This document shows positions 1 through 9,354 of a stretch of 64,000 bases of DNA, piece by piece; the first letter of the stretch is position 1; every line of letters starts with the position of its first letter. The position numbers and the translations under genes are program-made. The notes below the pieces were generated by a model. That model searched no databases, was not told the DNA's origin, and worked only from the letters and a program-made list of their open reading frames with translations. The DNA is taken from contig NZ_JBBPCO010000012.1 of the NCBI RefSeq assembly GCF_038070005.1, positions 58,003-122,002 of the forward strand, read 5' to 3'. The DNA comes from Thermithiobacillus plumbiphilus (GTDB taxonomy: Bacteria; Pseudomonadota; Gammaproteobacteria; Acidithiobacillales; Thermithiobacillaceae).

Positions 1-33
1 ACTGAAAATTTCACGGATACCGCCCAAAGCAAG

Positions 34-61
34 GCGCCGCCACGAAAACCCGTAGCGGCGC
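34..61 (-). terminator. possible hairpin terminator after rpsT
   Basis: A 7-bp GC stem (positions 34-40 with 55-61) with an extra inner 3-bp stem lies about 26 bases after the rpsT stop on the minus strand. There is no clean T run behind it, so it could be a weak terminator or a 3' stabilising hairpin. Confidence 0.4.
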
Positions 62-86
62 ATGAACTTCAATTCAGGCCGGAATA

Positions 87-359
87 CTAGGCGCTGGCGG
101 AAAGCGCCTTGATGCGGGCCGACAGGCGGCTCTTGAGCCGGGCAGCCTTGTTCTTGTGGATGATACCCTTATCGGCAACGCGATCCATGGAAGACTCCGC
201 GATCTTGAAAGCCTGCTGAGCCTGGGTCTTGTCACCAGACTGGACAGCCTTCAGCACCTTCTTGACATGGGTCCGGAAAGCAGAACGGTGGCCGGCATTC
301 AGAAAGCGTTGGTCATTGTTCTGGCGGGCCCGCTTGCGTGCCTGTGCACTATTTGCCAC
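87..359 (-). CDS. rpsT: 30S ribosomal protein S20
   Basis: S20 is a small helical protein that binds 16S rRNA early in assembly of the 30S subunit. The 90-residue product opens [13 protein letters not shown] and is rich in Lys, Arg and Ala, with the family's usual length. The start codon is GTG, with AGGAG seven bases upstream. The Escherichia coli gene also uses a non-AUG start (UUG) that takes part in its autoregulation; a similar role here is inference. The gene is transcribed alone, divergently from murJ, as in many gamma- and betaproteobacteria. Confidence 0.97.
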   Translation of the reverse strand: MANSAQARKRARQNNDQRFLNAGHRSAFRTHVKKVLKAVQSGDKTQAQQAFKIAESSMDRVADKGIIHKNKAARLKSRLSARIKALSASA

Positions 360-420
360 TGCGATTCTCCTAAATGGAATGAGGTTTCGCCGGGATCATC
401 GTCCCGATTGAAAGCCGCCA

Positions 421-449
421 ATTATTGGCGAAATAAGCCGCCTTGTCAA
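421..449 (-). promoter_or_regulatory. sigma-70 promoter of rpsT
   Basis: On the minus strand a perfect -35 box TTGACA (complement of 444-449) is followed after exactly 17 bases by AATAAT (complement of 421-426), five of six matches to the -10 consensus. It sits about 60 bases upstream of the rpsT GTG and points towards it. Confidence 0.85.
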
Positions 450-545
450 ATCCACGAGCGCTTCAGCTTGCACGCCGATAGTGTAGAATTCCCCCATTTG
501 CCAACAGCCGCCCGGCAAGGCCAGCGCAGATAGAAAGGAAGTCTC

Positions 546-2108
546 TTGAGCAGAAGCTTGATGAAGAGTGTGCTGACCATCGGGGCCAATACCATGGTGT
601 CCCGGGTGCTGGGCTTCATTCGCGACATCATCCTGGCGCGCACCTTTGGCGCCTCGGCTCTGGCGGACGCCTTTTTCGTGGCCTTCCGGATACCGAACCT
701 GTTTCGGCGCCTGTTTGGCGAAGGGGCCTTCGCCCAGGCCTTCGTGCCGGTCCTGGGTGAATACAAGGCCACCCGCAGCGAGCAGGATACCCGAGCCTTC
801 ATCGACGACGTCACCGGCTGGCTGGGGCTGGCGGTATTCGGCGTGACCCTGCTCGGGATGCTGACCGCCCCCTGGGTGGTGATGCTCATCGCACCGGGAT
901 TCAGCGACACACCTGACAAGTTCGCGCTGACAGTGGATCTGCTGCGCATCACCTTTCCCTATCTCTTCTTCATCTCCCTGACCGCCCTGGCCGGCGGCAT
1001 CCTGAACACCTACGGCAAGTTTTCGGTGCCGGCCTTCACGCCGGTCTTTCTCAATCTGTCGATGATCCTTGCCGCGCTGGTGCTGGCGCCCTGGCTCGGC
1101 AATCCCGCGCTCGGCGTAGCCTGGGGCGTCTTCCTGGGTGGCCTGGTGCAACTGCTTTTCCAGATCCCCTTTCTGCTGCAGATCCGGCGCCTGCCGCGCC
1201 CCCGTCTGCGCCGGCGCGATCCGGGTGTCGCCAAGGTGCTCAAGCTGATGGGACCGGCCATCTTTGGTTCCTCGGTCGCCCAGATCAACCTCTTTCTGAG
1301 CACCATCCTCGCGTCCTTTCTGGCCAGCGGCAGCGTCGCCTATCTTTATTATTCCGACCGCCTGGTGGAATTCCCGCTGGGCGTCTTTGGTGTGGCGCTG
1401 GGAACCGTGATCCTGCCGACATTGTCCGAGCAACAGGCCACCCATGACCAGGAACGCTTCAACGGGACGCTGGACTGGGCACTGCGCCTGGTGGTCATCA
1501 TTGGCATTCCGGCCACCGTGGGCCTGCTGATCCTTGGCGAACCCATGCTGATCAGCCTGTTCCGGTATGGCGCCTTTGACATGCACGCGGTCGCGATGAG
1601 CCAGATGAGCCTGATCGGCTATGGCCTGGGCATCGTGCCCATCATTGCGGTGCGGGTGCTGGCTCCGGCTTTCTATGCACGCCAGAACACGCGCACTCCT
1701 GTCAAAATCGGCATCATCGCGCTGTTTGCGAACATGCTTTTCAGCGTCATGCTGGTCTGGCCGCTGGCACATGCCGGTCTGGCCCTGGCCACCACGCTGG
1801 CAGCCGCGGTCAACGCCAGCCTGCTCTACCGGACCTTGCGTCGGATGCAGGTATATACGCCCCTGCCGGGCTGGGGCCGGATGGTGTTTTCGGTATTGCT
1901 GGCGAGCCTGGTGATGGGGGGACTGCTTTATCTGGCACAGGGAAATGCCTCGCAGTGGCTGGCTCTCGCCATGCCACAACGACTTTTATGGCTGCTGGGC
2001 CTGGTGGCCCTGGGTGCCGGCGCCTTTTTTGCTGCCGGCTGGTTATTGAATATTTCAGAGCTTAAAGCGCTTAAACAGTTATCCAAGAGGAAACGTGGAA
2101 ATGGGTGA
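546..2108 (+). CDS. murJ: lipid II flippase MurJ (MviN)
   Basis: MurJ moves the peptidoglycan precursor lipid II from the cytoplasmic to the periplasmic face of the inner membrane. The 520-residue protein is hydrophobic throughout, consistent with the family's 14 membrane helices, and has the N-terminal conserved stretch SRVLGFIRDIILARTFGAS and the following FRIPNLFRRLFGEGAFAQAF region (residues about 20-65). The start is TTG at 546, four bases after AAAGGAAG; an in-frame ATG at 561 lacks a nearby ribosome site and would trim conserved N-terminal residues. The 3' end overlaps the next gene by eight bases, implying translational coupling. Confidence 0.96.
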   Translation: MSRSLMKSVLTIGANTMVSRVLGFIRDIILARTFGASALADAFFVAFRIPNLFRRLFGEGAFAQAFVPVLGEYKATRSEQDTRAFIDDVTGWLGLAVFGVTLLGMLTAPWVVMLIAPGFSDTPDKFALTVDLLRITFPYLFFISLTALAGGILNTYGKFSVPAFTPVFLNLSMILAALVLAPWLGNPALGVAWGVFLGGLVQLLFQIPFLLQIRRLPRPRLRRRDPGVAKVLKLMGPAIFGSSVAQINLFLSTILASFLASGSVAYLYYSDRLVEFPLGVFGVALGTVILPTLSEQQATHDQERFNGTLDWALRLVVIIGIPATVGLLILGEPMLISLFRYGAFDMHAVAMSQMSLIGYGLGIVPIIAVRVLAPAFYARQNTRTPVKIGIIALFANMLFSVMLVWPLAHAGLALATTLAAAVNASLLYRTLRRMQVYTPLPGWGRMVFSVLLASLVMGGLLYLAQGNASQWLALAMPQRLLWLLGLVALGAGAFFAAGWLLNISELKALKQLSKRKRGNG

Positions 2109-2547
2109 GGCATTTTATGGCGCATCGAGCTGCGCCGTGGACGACATCGTCAGCATTCGCCCACCAGGGGAAACGCGAATCTTCACGCTATCCAGCGCCC
2201 GGACCCTGTTTCCGCTGGTGCGTCGCATCACGGCTGAAAGTGCCTCCGAGCTGAATCCGATCAGCCGGCGCCTGCGTGAAGCATTCACCCTGAAAAACGA
2301 CGTGGCATCTCTCGAACAGGCCTATGAACTGGTGGTACGCAACTGGGTGGCCAAGATGGAGCGCCTGGGCCTGGTGGTCAAGGGCCTCTGGCTGGTGGAC
2401 TTCGATACCGGCGATGGCTATCTCTGCTGGCGCTACCCGGAAGAAGAGCTGGCGCACTATCACCCCTACCACAAGGGCTTTACTGGCCGCCGCCCCATCG
2501 CGGAAGTCATCGCATTGAAGCAGCCTGAATGGGCCCGGGGCGCCTGA
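2101..2547 (+). CDS. DUF2203 family protein
   Basis: The 148-residue product matches the family known as DUF2203: an N-terminal FTLSSARTLFPLVRRI-type segment, then LGLVVKGLWLVDF, GYLCWRYPEEEL and YHKGFTGRRPI (residues about 90-135). The family's function is unknown to me; members are small soluble proteins, often found beside housekeeping genes. The ATG at 2101 has GAGG ten bases upstream; a GTG at 2095 is also in frame but sits too close to that site. It overlaps the end of murJ and precedes ribF, so it is probably cotranscribed with murJ. Confidence 0.75.
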   Translation: MGEAFYGASSCAVDDIVSIRPPGETRIFTLSSARTLFPLVRRITAESASELNPISRRLREAFTLKNDVASLEQAYELVVRNWVAKMERLGLVVKGLWLVDFDTGDGYLCWRYPEEELAHYHPYHKGFTGRRPIAEVIALKQPEWARGA

Positions 2548-2633
2548 GCCCTCGCATCTCTGGACGATCCGGTCCGCAACTTGTACCCTAAGCGGTCTGT
2601 TTCCTGGGGTCAGTGGCAGGCTATTGCCCGGAT

Positions 2634-3569
2634 ATGAATAAAAAAATCCACCTGTATACGCGCCCTGAGGCCATTCCCGGCCTGGATCGGGGTAGCCTCG
2701 TCACCATCGGCAACTTTGATGGCGTTCATCTGGGCCATCAGGCGATCATCCGCCAGGCCATGTCCCAGGCCCTGCCCAGCGTCATCATGACCTTTGAGCC
2801 CCTGCCCCGGGAATATTTTCACCCCGAGACCGCGCCCGCGCGCCTGAGCAGTCTGCGCGAGAAGGCCATAGCACTTCAGCAGCTCGGGGTGGAAAACCTG
2901 CTCTGCCTGCCCTTCCGGCGCGCCCTGGCGGAGCTCGACGCGCGGGCATTCGTCCGCCAGATCCTGGTCGATGGGCTGCACGCGCGGCAGGTCCTCGTGG
3001 GTCACGACTTTCGTTTCGGCCGGGCCCGTCAGGGCGATCCTGACATGCTCGAACAGCTTGGCCACCGACATGGCTTTACGGTGACGGTCATGCCGCCGGT
3101 CTGTCTCGATGGCCTGCGCGTCAGCAGCACGGGCCTGCGCGCCTGTCTGGCTGCCGGCGATCTGGCACAGGCCCGGCGTGAGCTGGGCCGCCCCTATGGC
3201 ATCTGCGGCCGGGTGATTCATGGCGACAAGCGCGGGCGCCAGATCGGTTTCCCCACGGCCAATATTTCCCTGCGCGGGCGCAAGCCGGTGATGACGGGCG
3301 TCTTTGCCGTCATTGCCGAACGGGCGGACGGCTCGCGCCTGCCGGCGGTGGCCAACCTCGGTACCCGGCCTACGGTCAACGGAGCGGCACCGCTGCTGGA
3401 AGTACATATTCTCGACCACAACCCGGATCTTTACGGTGAACGGCTTTTCGTGCATTTTCTTGCCCGGATCCGCGAGGAAAGACGCTTCGCCAGCCTTGAT
3501 GAGCTGCGGCAACAGATCGGGCTGGATGTCGAGCAGGGTCGCCGCCTGCTCCAAAATCAAGGAATTTGA
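2634..3569 (+). CDS. ribF: bifunctional riboflavin kinase / FAD synthetase
   Basis: This enzyme phosphorylates riboflavin to FMN and then adenylylates FMN to FAD. The 311-residue protein has an N-terminal nucleotidyltransferase domain with [10 protein letters not shown] near residue 25 and a C-terminal kinase domain with [11 protein letters not shown] near residue 200. ATG 2634 gives the usual family N-terminus and length; an in-frame GTG at 2613 would add seven residues and has GGGG close by, so it cannot be excluded. It starts the conserved ribF-ileS-lspA block and ends five bases before ileS. Confidence 0.95.
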   Translation: MNKKIHLYTRPEAIPGLDRGSLVTIGNFDGVHLGHQAIIRQAMSQALPSVIMTFEPLPREYFHPETAPARLSSLREKAIALQQLGVENLLCLPFRRALAELDARAFVRQILVDGLHARQVLVGHDFRFGRARQGDPDMLEQLGHRHGFTVTVMPPVCLDGLRVSSTGLRACLAAGDLAQARRELGRPYGICGRVIHGDKRGRQIGFPTANISLRGRKPVMTGVFAVIAERADGSRLPAVANLGTRPTVNGAAPLLEVHILDHNPDLYGERLFVHFLARIREERRFASLDELRQQIGLDVEQGRRLLQNQGI

Positions 3570-3574
3570 ACACC

Positions 3575-6385
3575 ATGGAATACAAGGATACGCTGAACCT
3601 GCCCCAGACCGAGTTTCCCATGCAGGGGAACCTGCCAAGGCGCGAACCGGGAATGCTGACGCGCTGGCAGGAAATGGGGATTTACCAGCGTCTGCGCCAG
3701 CAAAGCGATGGCCGGCCGAAGTTCATCCTGCATGACGGCCCGCCGTACGCCAACGGCAACATCCACATTGGACACGCCGTCAACAAGGTGCTCAAGGACA
3801 TGGTAATCAAGTCGCGCCAGCTGGCCGGCTTCGATGCCCCCTTCGTGCCGGGCTGGGACTGCCACGGTCTGCCCATCGAACTCAATGTCGAAAAGAAGAT
3901 CGGCAAGGTCGGCCAGAAAGTGGATGCGAGCACCTTTCGCGCCGCCTGCCGCAGCTATGCCGCCAGCCAGGTCGAGGCACAGAAAGTGGATTTCCAGCGG
4001 CTGGGCATCTTTGGGGACTGGGAAGATCCCTATCTGACCATGAATTTCGGCTATGAGGCCAATATCGTCCGCGAACTGGGCAAGCTGGCGGTCAACGGCG
4101 GCCTCTATCGGGGCGCCAAGCCGGTGCACTGGTGCGCGGACTGCGGCAGCGCCCTGGCCGAGGCCGAAGTCGAGTACCAGGACCGCACGGACCCGGCCAT
4201 CGACGTCGCCTTCCTTGTCGCCGATCCGACAGACCTGGCGCAACGCCTGGGGCTGGCCAGCCCGGTGCCGGCAGCGATCGTTATCTGGACTACCACGCCC
4301 TGGACCCTGCCGGCCAATCAGGCCGTGGCCCTGCACCCGGACTTTGACTACGTGCTCGTCGAGGCTGGCGGCAAGCAGCTCATTCTCGCCGCCGACCTGC
4401 TCGAATCCGCGCTGAATCGCTATGGCCTGAGCGAACCGAAGGTGCTCGCCCGCTTCCCCGGCAGCAAGCTCGAAGGCCTCCAGCTCCGGCACCCCTTCCT
4501 GGATCGACAGGTGCCCGTCATCCTCGGCGGACACGTGACGCTCGAGACCGGCACCGGTGCCGTGCATACTGCGCCAGGGCACGGCCAGGAAGACTATGAG
4601 GTCGGCCTGAAGTATGGCCTGGCAGCGGAAAATCCGGTGGACAATCGCGGCGTGTTCAAGCCCGATACGGCGTTCTTTGCCGGTCAGCACGTGCTCAAGG
4701 CGAATCCGCTGGTACTCGACAAATTGCGGGAAACCGGCGCCCTGGTCCACGCCGAGGATTACCCGCACAGTTACCCGCACTGCTGGCGCCACAAGACACC
4801 CCTGATCTTCCGCGCCACACCGCAATGGTTCATCGGCATGGAACGCAACAACCTGCGCGACAAGGCCCTGCAGGCCATCGATGATACCCGCTGGCTGCCG
4901 GAATGGGGGCAGGCCCGCATCCACAGCATGGTCGCCAACCGGCCGGACTGGTGCGTCTCCCGCCAACGTAGCTGGGGCGTGCCCATCGCTGCCTTCGTCT
5001 GTAGCGATTGTGGCGAGTTGCTGCGGGATGCCAACACCTTCGAGCGCGTGGCAAAAGCCATCGAGCGCAGTGGCGTGGATGCCTGGTATGACCACCCGGC
5101 CGAAGACTTCCTGCCTAAAAGCATCCAGTGCGCACACTGCGCCAGCCCGCACTTTGAAAAGGTCAGCGACATCCTGGATGTCTGGTTCGACTCCGGCGTG
5201 TCGCATGCCTGCGTGCTCGACGCCCGTCCCGAACTGCGCAGTCCCGCGGACCTCTACCTGGAAGGCTCAGACCAGCATCGCGGCTGGTTCCAGTCGAGCC
5301 TGCTCACCAGCGTGGGCACCCGCGGACGCGCCCCTTACAAATCGGTGCTGACCCACGGCTTCACGGTCGATGGCCAGGGCCGCAAGATGAGCAAGTCGCT
5401 CGGCAACGTCATCGCCCCCCAGGAAATCATCAACAAATGGGGCGCCGACATCCTGCGGCTATGGGTGGCCAGCGAGGATTATCGCGGCGAGATCCGCATC
5501 TCCGACGAAATCATGAAGCGTCTGGGCGACAGCTATCGCCGGGTGCGCAATACCGCGCGCTACATCTTGGGCAACATCCATGATTTCGATCCGGCCAAGG
5601 ACGCCCTGCAGGTGCCGGAGCTGCTGGAGGTGGACCGCTGGGCCCTGGCGCTCACCGCCCGCATCCAGCAGGAAATCACTAGTGCCTATGACGAATATGC
5701 ATTCCTGCGCATTACCCAGCGCATCCATCACTTCTGCGCCATCGAGCTTGGGGCGTTCTACCTCGACATCCTCAAGGACCGGCTCTACACGACGCAGGCC
5801 GGCTCGCGCGCCAGGCGTTCGGCCCAGACCGCGATCTGGCACATCCTGGAGGCCATGACACGCTGGCTCGCCCCGATCCTGTCCTTCACCGCCGAGGAGA
5901 TCTGGTCTCAGCTACCAAGCACCGGCCGCGCCGAGAGCGTGTTCCTGAGCACCTATTACCGTCTGCCCGAGGTGCCCGAGGCCGGGCAACTGCTGGGCGA
6001 CTGGGAGCGCCTGCTGGAACTGCGCGCGGCGGTCGGCCAGGTGCTCGAAAACCTGCGCAAGGCCGGCCAGATCGGCGCGAATCTCGAAGCCGGGCTGACG
6101 CTCTATCTTGACCAGACCTGGCGGGAACGGGTCGGGGATCGCGCTGGGGAACTGCGTTTCCTGTTCCTGAGCGCCGATGTGGAAATTCGGGACATTTCCG
6201 AACGTGGCGAACTCCCCAAGCAGCTACCCGGCCTGGCAATCGCAGCCCAGCCGACCAGCCATGCCAAATGCGCGCGCTGCTGGCAGCATCAGGCGGATGT
6301 TGGCCAGGATCCGGAACATCCGGAAATCTGCGGCCGATGCATTTCAAACATCACGGGTGCGGGCGAGCAGAGGAACTTCATCTGA
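3575..6385 (+). CDS. ileS: isoleucyl-tRNA synthetase
   Basis: This class I synthetase attaches isoleucine to tRNA-Ile and edits mischarged valine. At 936 residues it is essentially the Escherichia coli length (938). Visible motifs are HIGH-type GNIHIGHA around residue 60, the KMSKS signature near residue 605, and a C-terminal zinc finger with CARC and CGRC pairs. ATG 3575 ([16 protein letters not shown]) aligns with the known N-terminus and has AAGGA 11 bases upstream. Its TGA overlaps the ATG of lspA by one base, so the two are coupled. Confidence 0.98.
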   Translation: MEYKDTLNLPQTEFPMQGNLPRREPGMLTRWQEMGIYQRLRQQSDGRPKFILHDGPPYANGNIHIGHAVNKVLKDMVIKSRQLAGFDAPFVPGWDCHGLPIELNVEKKIGKVGQKVDASTFRAACRSYAASQVEAQKVDFQRLGIFGDWEDPYLTMNFGYEANIVRELGKLAVNGGLYRGAKPVHWCADCGSALAEAEVEYQDRTDPAIDVAFLVADPTDLAQRLGLASPVPAAIVIWTTTPWTLPANQAVALHPDFDYVLVEAGGKQLILAADLLESALNRYGLSEPKVLARFPGSKLEGLQLRHPFLDRQVPVILGGHVTLETGTGAVHTAPGHGQEDYEVGLKYGLAAENPVDNRGVFKPDTAFFAGQHVLKANPLVLDKLRETGALVHAEDYPHSYPHCWRHKTPLIFRATPQWFIGMERNNLRDKALQAIDDTRWLPEWGQARIHSMVANRPDWCVSRQRSWGVPIAAFVCSDCGELLRDANTFERVAKAIERSGVDAWYDHPAEDFLPKSIQCAHCASPHFEKVSDILDVWFDSGVSHACVLDARPELRSPADLYLEGSDQHRGWFQSSLLTSVGTRGRAPYKSVLTHGFTVDGQGRKMSKSLGNVIAPQEIINKWGADILRLWVASEDYRGEIRISDEIMKRLGDSYRRVRNTARYILGNIHDFDPAKDALQVPELLEVDRWALALTARIQQEITSAYDEYAFLRITQRIHHFCAIELGAFYLDILKDRLYTTQAGSRARRSAQTAIWHILEAMTRWLAPILSFTAEEIWSQLPSTGRAESVFLSTYYRLPEVPEAGQLLGDWERLLELRAAVGQVLENLRKAGQIGANLEAGLTLYLDQTWRERVGDRAGELRFLFLSADVEIRDISERGELPKQLPGLAIAAQPTSHAKCARCWQHQADVGQDPEHPEICGRCISNITGAGEQRNFI

Positions 6386-6843
6386 TGCTGCAATACCTCT
6401 GGCTTTCCGCGCTGGTCATCGTGCTTGACCAGATCAGCAAATGGTGGGCAGTGCAGGAACTGGTGCTCAATAGTCCGCAACCGGTGATCCCCGGCCTCGT
6501 CAACCTGACCCTGGTGCACAACTATGGCGCAGCCTTCGGCATGCTGGCGCAGGCGGGCGGCTGGCAGCGTTTTCTCTTCGGTGGTATCGCTGTCGTGGCC
6601 GCGCTGGTGATCACCGCGCTTTTGCGGCGCCTGCGCCCGGGCACCACCTGGGTGGCCGTCGCCCTGACCCTGATCCTGGGCGGCGCACTGGGTAACCTGA
6701 TCGACCGCATCATCTATGGCTATGTGATCGATTTCATGGATGTTTACTGGCAGAGCCATCACTGGCCGGCCTTCAACATAGCCGACGCTGCCATCACCGC
6801 CGGAGCCATCATGCTGGTGATAGACACCTTCCGGCGCAAATAG
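6385..6843 (+). CDS. lspA: lipoprotein signal peptidase II
   Basis: LspA is the inner-membrane aspartyl protease that removes signal peptides from prolipoproteins after diacylglyceryl transfer. The 152-residue protein has four predicted membrane helices. The two catalytic aspartates lie in GNLIDRIIYGYVIDF (residues about 107-121) and FNIADAAI (near residue 131). The start is the ATG overlapping the ileS stop. One in-window candidate substrate is the DegP-type lipoprotein starting at 53757. A 7-bp inverted repeat (6841-6847 with 6863-6869) overlaps the stop codon. Confidence 0.97.
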   Translation: MLQYLWLSALVIVLDQISKWWAVQELVLNSPQPVIPGLVNLTLVHNYGAAFGMLAQAGGWQRFLFGGIAVVAALVITALLRRLRPGTTWVAVALTLILGGALGNLIDRIIYGYVIDFMDVYWQSHHWPAFNIADAAITAGAIMLVIDTFRRK

Positions 6844-6902
6844 ACCACCGGCCTCCCCAGATTGGTCTAAACTTTGAGATGTGTACAGGCCAGGGGGGAC
6901 AT

Positions 6903-7883
6903 ATGATCGCTAGGATTTTTGGTAGGTGGGTCATGCTCGTCCTGCTGCTGACCCCGGTGCTGGCCCAGGCGGAAAAGCTGGAAACCCTGCCCGTCACCCG
7001 TATCGCGCCCAATACCTATGCCGTCTATGGCCATATCGCCCAACTCAACACTCAGAACCGGGGCTTCAATGGCAACGCGGGCTTTGTCGTGACCACCGAC
7101 GGCGTCGTCGTCATCGATGCGCTGGGTACGCCCCTGCTCGGCAAGCGTTTACTCGCCAGTATTCGCAAGATCACGAACAAACCCATCCGCTACCTGATCC
7201 TGACCCACAACCACCCGGATCACTCTTATGGCACCAGCGCCCTGAAAGACAGTGGCGCCACCGTCATCGCCCATGCCGGTACGCAGGACTATCTGCACTC
7301 CAGTGACTTCGAAAGCTCCGTAGACTACCGTCGGGAGATCATTCCACAGGACATGCGTGAGTTTCGGGCGATTGCTCCGGACCAGGCCATAGACGGCGAC
7401 ATCTTCAGCAAGCAGGTTTTCAGGCTGGGCAAACACAGTTTCGAGGTCTACAACGTCGACCACCATCACAGCTACGGGGACCTGGTGATTCGCCAGTTGC
7501 CTGAGAACATCCTCTGGATCGGGGATCTCGCCTTCAATGGCCGAACCACGTACATCGGCGACGGCCACTCAGGCGCAACGCTCAAGGGCATAGACTGGCT
7601 AAGGAGCGCCTTCCCGGATGCAAAACTGATGATGCCGGGCCATGGCAAGGCACAGCGGCCACCCTTCCCCATGCTCCAACAGACCTACCGCTATGTCGAA
7701 CGACTAAGAACGAAGATGGGCCAGGCCCTTGAAGCAGGAGAATCCCTGGAAAGTGCCGTGGATGAGTGCGATTTCCCCGACTGGCACAAGGTCCCGCTGT
7801 ACGCGGAAAACCACCGCAGAAACTGCAGCTTCGTGTACCGGGAAATGGAGCAGGAAGTGTTTTTTGCGCCGGAGACGCCCTAG
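6903..7883 (+). CDS. exported metallo-beta-lactamase-fold hydrolase (SoxH-like)
   Basis: The 326-residue protein begins with a Sec signal peptide (IARIFGRWVMLVLLL... ending AQA), so it should act outside the cytoplasm. It has the fold's metal ligands: THNHPDH near residue 103, VDHHHSYGD near residue 190, an Asp in WIGDLAF and a His in MPGHG. Overall it resembles periplasmic SoxH/quinoprotein-associated hydrolases, whose substrates are not established. ATG 6903 follows AGGGGGGAC directly; an ATG at 6879 lacks a site. Its TAG stop shares the palindrome CTAG with the stop of the convergent gene. Confidence 0.8.
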   Translation: MIARIFGRWVMLVLLLTPVLAQAEKLETLPVTRIAPNTYAVYGHIAQLNTQNRGFNGNAGFVVTTDGVVVIDALGTPLLGKRLLASIRKITNKPIRYLILTHNHPDHSYGTSALKDSGATVIAHAGTQDYLHSSDFESSVDYRREIIPQDMREFRAIAPDQAIDGDIFSKQVFRLGKHSFEVYNVDHHHSYGDLVIRQLPENILWIGDLAFNGRTTYIGDGHSGATLKGIDWLRSAFPDAKLMMPGHGKAQRPPFPMLQQTYRYVERLRTKMGQALEAGESLESAVDECDFPDWHKVPLYAENHRRNCSFVYREMEQEVFFAPETP

Positions 7884-8419
7884 AAGGGCATCTCCAGCGT
7901 CACCACCTGGCCCGGACCGTAGCGTTCGAGCGTAGGCCAGTGCATGGCAACTCCCTGGGTCTTCAGCCATTCATCCAGGGCCCTGTAGGTCTTGATCGGG
8001 GCAATGGCCGGATGTGCTTCCACCTGCACCATGACCACCCGCCGCCTGGGGATCACATCCGATGCCACCCCTGCCGGCACCTGGGCATCCATTGGCAGGA
8101 TGAAGCCGGCCCGGGCGCGGCGCGCCTTTTCCGGCACGCTGCGGGGATCATCATAAAACACGCCCAGAGCCGCGCCATGTGGCACGCGCCCGAGCACCAG
8201 AGTCTTTTTCAGTTTCTGCAGATTATCATTGACCAGATAGTAGGGCCCCTGAAAAGGCAGGTAGGCGTAGCGATAAGGCCCCGTTTCAGTGACCTGCACC
8301 TGCGGGCGCGCAAAAACCCCGAGAAAATACGCGATCAACAGCAATGGCAGTACAAAAGCCAGCAGCGCGCCCACCCAGCCGCCAGACCAATGACGTCGCG
8401 ACACACTCCCCTCAACCAA
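7880..8419 (-). CDS. membrane-anchored GyrI-like domain protein
   Basis: The 179-residue product has one N-terminal membrane helix (residues about 12-32, GALLAFVLPLLLIAYFLGVF) followed by a soluble domain of about 145 residues. That domain, with YRYAYLPFQGPYY, GAALGVFYDDP and ARAGFILP, resembles the GyrI-like small-molecule-binding fold. The start chosen is TTG at 8419, because AAGGAG lies six bases upstream; a GTG 15 bases further in is possible. It overlaps the end of ampD by eight bases. Function is unknown; an envelope-side sensor or ligand-binding role is only inference. Confidence 0.6.
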   Translation of the reverse strand: MVEGSVSRRHWSGGWVGALLAFVLPLLLIAYFLGVFARPQVQVTETGPYRYAYLPFQGPYYLVNDNLQKLKKTLVLGRVPHGAALGVFYDDPRSVPEKARRARAGFILPMDAQVPAGVASDVIPRRRVVMVQVEAHPAIAPIKTYRALDEWLKTQGVAMHWPTLERYGPGQVVTLEMPF

Positions 8420-8996
8420 GTTCTTCTCCTTGTTCTCGCTCTGAATCACGCAAAAGGCTCCTGAAACCATCCCATCGAAACTGCGGTCCCGGATCCCATT
8501 TCCGACCTGGCGCCACGTCCTGATGCCCGACGATCCGGTCCTCCCCGATTTGTGGATATCTGCGCTGCAACTGGCGGCACAGTCGTGCGCACTGCACATA
8601 CTGCGCATCGCTGAAAGGCACGGACTCGCTGCCTTCAAGCTCGATCCCTACGCTAAAATCATTGCAGTTCTCTCGCGCGGACCAGCAAGAGACCCCGGCG
8701 TGCCAGGCACGATCCTCGGTGCTCACGAACTGGGTCACGCACCCCGCCCTGTCGATCAGGAAGTGCGCCGACACCTGCAGATGCTGAATTTCGGCAAAGT
8801 AGGGATGTGCAGGGATTTCAAGCCGGTTTTGAAAGAACCGTTCGATATGACCGCCACCGAACTGGCCGGGTGGCAGCGAAATCGCGTGCAGCACGATCAG
8901 GTCCACCACCACGCCGGGTGGTCTTGCATTGAAATTGGGAGAAGGCAGAATGCGCGCCGCGGAGTACCAGCCAGCGGTATCGATCATGGCACTCAT
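8412..8996 (-). CDS. ampD: N-acetyl-anhydromuramyl-L-alanine amidase AmpD
   Basis: AmpD is the cytosolic zinc amidase that cuts the stem peptide from 1,6-anhydroMurNAc during peptidoglycan recycling; its loss derepresses AmpC in species that have ampR/ampC. The 194-residue protein has no signal peptide. Zinc ligands are visible as His in LIVLHAISLP, His in IVGHQDVAPGRK and Asp in KWDPGP, with a Glu in VGIELEG as the catalytic candidate. Its ATG overlaps the stop of the upstream thioredoxin-like gene (ATGA), indicating a coupled operon. Confidence 0.94.
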   Translation of the reverse strand: MSAMIDTAGWYSAARILPSPNFNARPPGVVVDLIVLHAISLPPGQFGGGHIERFFQNRLEIPAHPYFAEIQHLQVSAHFLIDRAGCVTQFVSTEDRAWHAGVSCWSARENCNDFSVGIELEGSESVPFSDAQYVQCARLCRQLQRRYPQIGEDRIVGHQDVAPGRKWDPGPQFRWDGFRSLLRDSEREQGEELG

Positions 8997-9328
8997 GGCG
9001 GCTCCAGAGGCGGCAGGGCCAAAGCATCCTCCACCGCCCGATGCAGTGCGGGAGCACGCGCCTCGGTTTCAATCGGACGCCAGTAATGGCCATCCCGGAA
9101 AAGGAACAGGGCTGGCAGGTGAAACACCTCGTACTCACTCACTAGGCCGCCATTCTCGACGGCATCCGCTTCCCAGACCTGCAGGTCATTCCGAATCAGC
9201 TCATATTCGCGCAGCAAACCCTTCATTAGCCGGCAGCTACGACAACCCGGCGCAGTAAAAACCAGCAGAAGCAGCCCGGACTGTGTGGCCAGCTGCGCAT
9301 AGAAATCAAGTTCTGAAATCGGCTTCAT
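8993..9328 (-). CDS. small thioredoxin-like protein
   Basis: This 111-residue protein has a thioredoxin-fold core with the redox motif APGCRSCR near residue 29 and the cis-proline region VFHLPALFLF near residue 70. It has no signal peptide, so it should be cytosolic. The dithiol CRSC differs from the CGPC of classical thioredoxins, so its reduction partner and potential are open. ATG 9328 is chosen; a TTG at 9358 overlapping the upstream stop would add ten residues, and neither has a strong ribosome site. It is translationally coupled to ampD. Confidence 0.7.
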   Translation of the reverse strand: MKPISELDFYAQLATQSGLLLLVFTAPGCRSCRLMKGLLREYELIRNDLQVWEADAVENGGLVSEYEVFHLPALFLFRDGHYWRPIETEARAPALHRAVEDALALPPLEPP

Positions 9329-9354
9329 GCGCTGATTGTGAAAGTGCAGGCGCC

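Noticed and set aside
396..1979. Long minus-strand open frame opposite murJ
   Set aside because: Low-complexity, Gln/His/Arg/Gly-rich translation without a recognisable domain; murJ on the other strand has clear family motifs. It is a GC-rich antisense shadow.
3557..5206. 549-codon minus-strand open frame opposite ileS
   Set aside because: The ileS frame is certain and full length; the antisense translation has no motif and starts at no ribosome site.
8523..9086. Plus-strand open frame opposite ampD
   Set aside because: ampD on the minus strand shows zinc ligands and operon overlap; the plus frame has no support.
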